From assembly GCA_018900995.1 (NCBI GenBank), contig JAHIFH010000003.1, forward strand, positions 1 to 8,266: 8,266 nucleotides of DNA, read 5' to 3'. Both the position numbers and the translations under genes were made by a program. The notes under the pieces were generated by a model. The model saw only the letters and a program-made list of their open reading frames with translations. It searched no databases and was not told the DNA's origin. Positions 6,070-8,266 of the stretch are shown piece after piece. Every line of letters starts with the position of its first letter. Within the stretch, counting starts at the first letter, position 1. This stretch comes from Patescibacteria group bacterium (GTDB lineage Bacteria; Patescibacteriota; Microgenomatia; PFEM01; JAHIFH01).

Positions 6070-7107
6070 ATGGTTTTATTTCTTGGTTTATTGATCTTTT
6101 CTTTCATCGTGACGAGCATCGCCATTATTCCTTTTATCAATCTTCTTTATCGTCATAAGCTGACACGGAAAAAAGAAGCGCCTAAGAAAGGTAAAATACC
6201 TCTGTTTGATAAATTGCATGACTGGAAAGCAGGAACTCCAGTCGGCGGGGGGATACTAATTATCTTTTTAGTCTCTCTGTTGTATGCTTTGCTTTTCCCG
6301 TTATTAAAATATTTAGGGGTTTATATTACCGCTGTTTATCCTCTCCGAGACGAGATCAATATTATTTTTTTCACCTTCATTGCCTTTGGCTTATTTGGTC
6401 TCTCTGATGATTTAGTTAAGATATTTGGTCAGGCTGTTCCTGGGAAACTAGGATTGCACAGCGGCCTTAGAGGAAATGTTAAGCTCTTTGTTCAAATTAC
6501 CCTTGGCGTAGCAATTGCTGCCATGCTTTACTTCAACCTGAAAATAGACCTCGTTCATATTCCTTTGACCAATGTCACCTTCCATCTCGGCTGGTGGTAT
6601 ATTCCTTTTGCTACCCTTGTCATTATCTCTTTTGCCAATGCCTATAACATTACCGATGGGCTCGATGGTTTGGCGGCTGGTTTATTGATGATTTGTCTTT
6701 TTGCCTTCTGGATTCTTTCCGCCGCCATGTTGGATACCCCTTTGTCAGTTTTTCTTTCTCTTTGGATTGGGGCGATTATTGCTTTTCTTTATTTCAATAT
6801 CTTTCCCGCCAGAATTTATTTGGGGGATGGTGGGGCTTTGTCATTTGGCGCCACTTTAGCCGTAGTTGGTCTTTTAATTGGCAAGATTTTTGCTTTAGTT
6901 TTTATTGGCGGTATTTTTGTTCTTGAGGTATCTTCGAGTTTAATTCAACTAACTGCCATTCGCCTTTTTAACCGCCGGGTTTTTAAAATTGCCCCTTTCC
7001 ACCATCTTCTTCAGGCTCGAGGTTGGGAAGAGCCAAAAATTGTCGCCCGAGCCTGGTTAGCTGGTTTGATGTTAGCTATTGTTGGGATCTGGCTGGCGAT
7101 TATTTAG
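6070..7107 (+). CDS. mraY: Phospho-N-acetylmuramoyl-pentapeptide-transferase MraY
   Basis: This 345-residue polytopic membrane enzyme transfers phospho-MurNAc-pentapeptide from UDP to undecaprenyl phosphate, making lipid I. Motifs are FDKLHDWKAGTPVGGG (46-61), LSDDLVK (111-117, the DDxxK-like site), NAYNITDGLDGLA (190-202) and YLGDGGALSFG (250-260, catalytic Asp253 with GGA where GSL is usual). Next comes FKIAPFHHLLQARGW (305-319), in which the family's HHH becomes HHL. About ten hydrophobic segments fit the fold. ATG 6070 is chosen because the open frame extends upstream into ftsI with no family sequence, whereas MVLFLGLLIF begins a first helix. There is no Shine-Dalgarno. The promoter at 6035-6062 places the start at or next to the mRNA 5' end. 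Other polyprenyl-phosphate glycosyltransferases (WecA-like) are less likely given the DKLH and GTP motifs and the context. Confidence 0.92.
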   Translation: MVLFLGLLIFSFIVTSIAIIPFINLLYRHKLTRKKEAPKKGKIPLFDKLHDWKAGTPVGGGILIIFLVSLLYALLFPLLKYLGVYITAVYPLRDEINIIFFTFIAFGLFGLSDDLVKIFGQAVPGKLGLHSGLRGNVKLFVQITLGVAIAAMLYFNLKIDLVHIPLTNVTFHLGWWYIPFATLVIISFANAYNITDGLDGLAAGLLMICLFAFWILSAAMLDTPLSVFLSLWIGAIIAFLYFNIFPARIYLGDGGALSFGATLAVVGLLIGKIFALVFIGGIFVLEVSSSLIQLTAIRLFNRRVFKIAPFHHLLQARGWEEPKIVARAWLAGLMLAIVGIWLAII

Positions 7108-7114
7108 CTTCCTT

Positions 7115-8224
7115 ATGAGAAAATTTAAAAGCAAAATTTCCCTTAAGCTTTCCCCCCAAAAAGCCGATTGGTTTTTTATTGTCCTTGTTTTAAGCCTGAC
7201 AATTTTTGGTTTACTAATGGTTGCTAATGCTTCGGTGGTTGAGGCTTATCGTGATTTTGGGGATAAGCTTTATTATTTTAAACTCCAATTACAATGGGCA
7301 GGAATAGGTTTACTTGGCTTTGTTTTAGCCAGTTTTTTTAATTACCGCAGATTGCGACCTTTAGCTGTTCCTTTATTAATTATTGCTTTAATTAGTTTGG
7401 GTTTAGTTTTAATTCCAAGTGTGGGAACTAAAGTTTTAGGTGCCAAAAGATGGTTGGGGATTGGTACCTTTCGTTTTCAGCCGGCGGAATTAGCGAAACT
7501 GGCTTTTGTTCTTTATTTAGCCGCTTTCATGAGTCAGAAGAAGAGTCTTTGGCCTTTTTTGGCTCTTTTAGCGATTTTAATTGGTCTAATCATTCTTGAG
7601 CCTGATTTAGGCACAGCCGTTGTTATTGCTGCCACTGGTTTGGTAGTTTATTTTGCTTCTGGGGCGCCTATTATTTGGTTAAGTGGCGTGACAGTGGTTG
7701 GCTTTTTAATCGGCTTAGGCTTGATATTTTCCTCTCCTTATCGAAAAGAAAGAGTTCTAACTTTTCTTGATCCTACCCGTGATCCCCTGGGTGCTTCTTA
7801 TCATATTCGTCAGGTTCTTCTTGCCCTTGGTTCCGGTGGTCTTTTGGGTTTAGGCTTGGGTCAATCGCGACAAAAATATGAGTATTTACCGGCGGCTGCT
7901 ACCGACTCAATCTTTGCTATTATTGCTGAAGAATTGGGATTTGTTGGTGCCTTGGTTGTGATTGTTGCTTTCTTATTCCTGATTTGGCGCGGTTTCAAGA
8001 TTGCCAAAGAAGCTCCAGACAAATTTGGCGCTCTCTTAGCGACGGGGATTATTTCTTGGATTGGTTTTCAGACTTTAGTCAATTTATCGGCTATTGTTGC
8101 TTTAGTGCCTTTAACTGGCGTACCTTTGCCCTTTATTTCCTATGGTGGCTCTTCCCTGGTCTTAATTTTAACTGCCAGTGGGATTTTGGTTAATATCTCC
8201 AAGCAGAGAAAGATAGAGAAGTAA
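7115..8224 (+). CDS. ftsW: SEDS peptidoglycan glycosyltransferase FtsW
   Basis: This 369-residue polytopic membrane protein polymerises lipid II at the septum together with FtsI. Hallmarks are ADWFFIVLVLSLTIFGLLMVANAS at the first helix (17-40, quoted in part by its ends), GAKRWLGIGTFRFQPAELAK (109-128), LEPDLGTA (161-168), FLDPTRDPLGASYHIRQ (217-233) and LPAAATDSIFAIIAEELG (258-275). The last of these contains the predicted catalytic Asp264. VPLPFISYGGSS (336-347) is near the C-terminus. RodA is the paralogue, but position after mraY and ftsI favours FtsW. ATG 7115 gives a basic N-terminal tail before the first helix. An upstream in-frame ATG at 7079 would overlap mraY. The spacer of 7 bases after the mraY stop has no Shine-Dalgarno, so coupling to mraY is likely. 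Confidence 0.94.
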   Translation: MRKFKSKISLKLSPQKADWFFIVLVLSLTIFGLLMVANASVVEAYRDFGDKLYYFKLQLQWAGIGLLGFVLASFFNYRRLRPLAVPLLIIALISLGLVLIPSVGTKVLGAKRWLGIGTFRFQPAELAKLAFVLYLAAFMSQKKSLWPFLALLAILIGLIILEPDLGTAVVIAATGLVVYFASGAPIIWLSGVTVVGFLIGLGLIFSSPYRKERVLTFLDPTRDPLGASYHIRQVLLALGSGGLLGLGLGQSRQKYEYLPAAATDSIFAIIAEELGFVGALVVIVAFLFLIWRGFKIAKEAPDKFGALLATGIISWIGFQTLVNLSAIVALVPLTGVPLPFISYGGSSLVLILTASGILVNISKQRKIEK

Positions 8225-8238
8225 TCCATTGCCATTCT

Positions 8239-8266
8239 AGAGGTTCGAGTCCCATCTGGCGAGCCA
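8239..8266 (+). tRNA. 3' fragment of a tRNA gene (T-arm, acceptor strand, CCA), possibly tRNA-Gln
   Basis: TTCGAGT at 8244-8250 matches the T-loop consensus. It is followed by exactly 16 bases ending in CCA (8264-8266), the spacing of tRNA positions 61-76. The acceptor strand would be CTGGCGA with G73; an A72 with G73 is the tRNA-Gln pattern, and CATTC just upstream resembles its variable loop. The T-stem is poor: AGAGG against CCCAT has two mismatches. No 5' half exists, because ftsW coding ends at 8224. It may be a remnant, a contig-end join or chance. Confidence 0.42.

Noticed and set aside
8172..8266. A complete tRNA using CTGCCAG (8172-8178) as the 5' acceptor strand
   Set aside because: It pairs partly with CTGGCGA, but it lies within conserved ftsW coding sequence, the first pair fails, and no D-arm or anticodon arm can be drawn convincingly.
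1..8266. Recoded TGA (genetic code 25)
   Set aside because: recO, glyQS and rsmH end naturally at TGA at family-typical C-termini, so TGA is a stop here.

Overview
The window is a compact bacterial chromosomal segment with all genes on the + strand. It holds the start of a dcw (division and cell wall) cluster, preceded by a short housekeeping run. The proteins look like those of Patescibacteria/CPR bacteria, perhaps Microgenomates-like. The reasons are a RecO C-terminus without a zinc-knuckle cysteine cluster, a single-chain (alpha2-type) glycyl-tRNA synthetase with a CxxC...CxxC insert, a divergent MraZ with TKGNR in place of the usual DDKGR-like motif, and a shortened dcw cluster. This assignment is inferred from protein character, not from a database search. 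TGA ends recO, glyQS and rsmH, so this is not a code-25 lineage (Gracilibacteria/Absconditabacteria) in which TGA is read as glycine.

Layout. 1-372: C-terminal half of recO, cut by the window edge. 408-1706: glyQS. 1703-2497: a membrane-anchored protein of unknown function, joined to glyQS by a 4-bp ATGA overlap. 2498-2622: intergenic region with a TTGACA promoter element and four heptamers of the type AAAWTGG/AAAGAGG spaced exactly 10 bp apart, which I read as the MraZ operator. 2623-3021: mraZ. 3008-3130: a possible 40-residue small ORF bridging mraZ and rsmH. 3114-4010: rsmH. 4007-4288: ftsL-like. 4290-6026: ftsI. 6027-6069: short spacer with a strong sigma70-type promoter placed so that the mraY transcript would be nearly or fully leaderless. 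6070-7107: mraY. 7115-8224: ftsW. 8225-8266: a short tail ending in what looks like the 3' part of a tRNA gene, including CCA, with no 5' half.

How the genes work together. MraZ is the cluster's DNA-binding regulator and probably represses its own promoter through the 10-bp-phased boxes. RsmH methylates 16S rRNA. FtsL, FtsI and FtsW form the core septal peptidoglycan synthase: FtsW is the glycosyltransferase, FtsI the transpeptidase and FtsL the activating scaffold. MraY makes lipid I, the first membrane-bound peptidoglycan precursor. The mur ligase genes (murE, murF, murD) that commonly lie between ftsI and ftsW are absent here, and mraY-ftsW appears to have its own promoter. The cluster may therefore be two transcription units. 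There is no gene-free stretch over 300 bases, and I see no mobile element, CRISPR array or clear intrinsic terminator.
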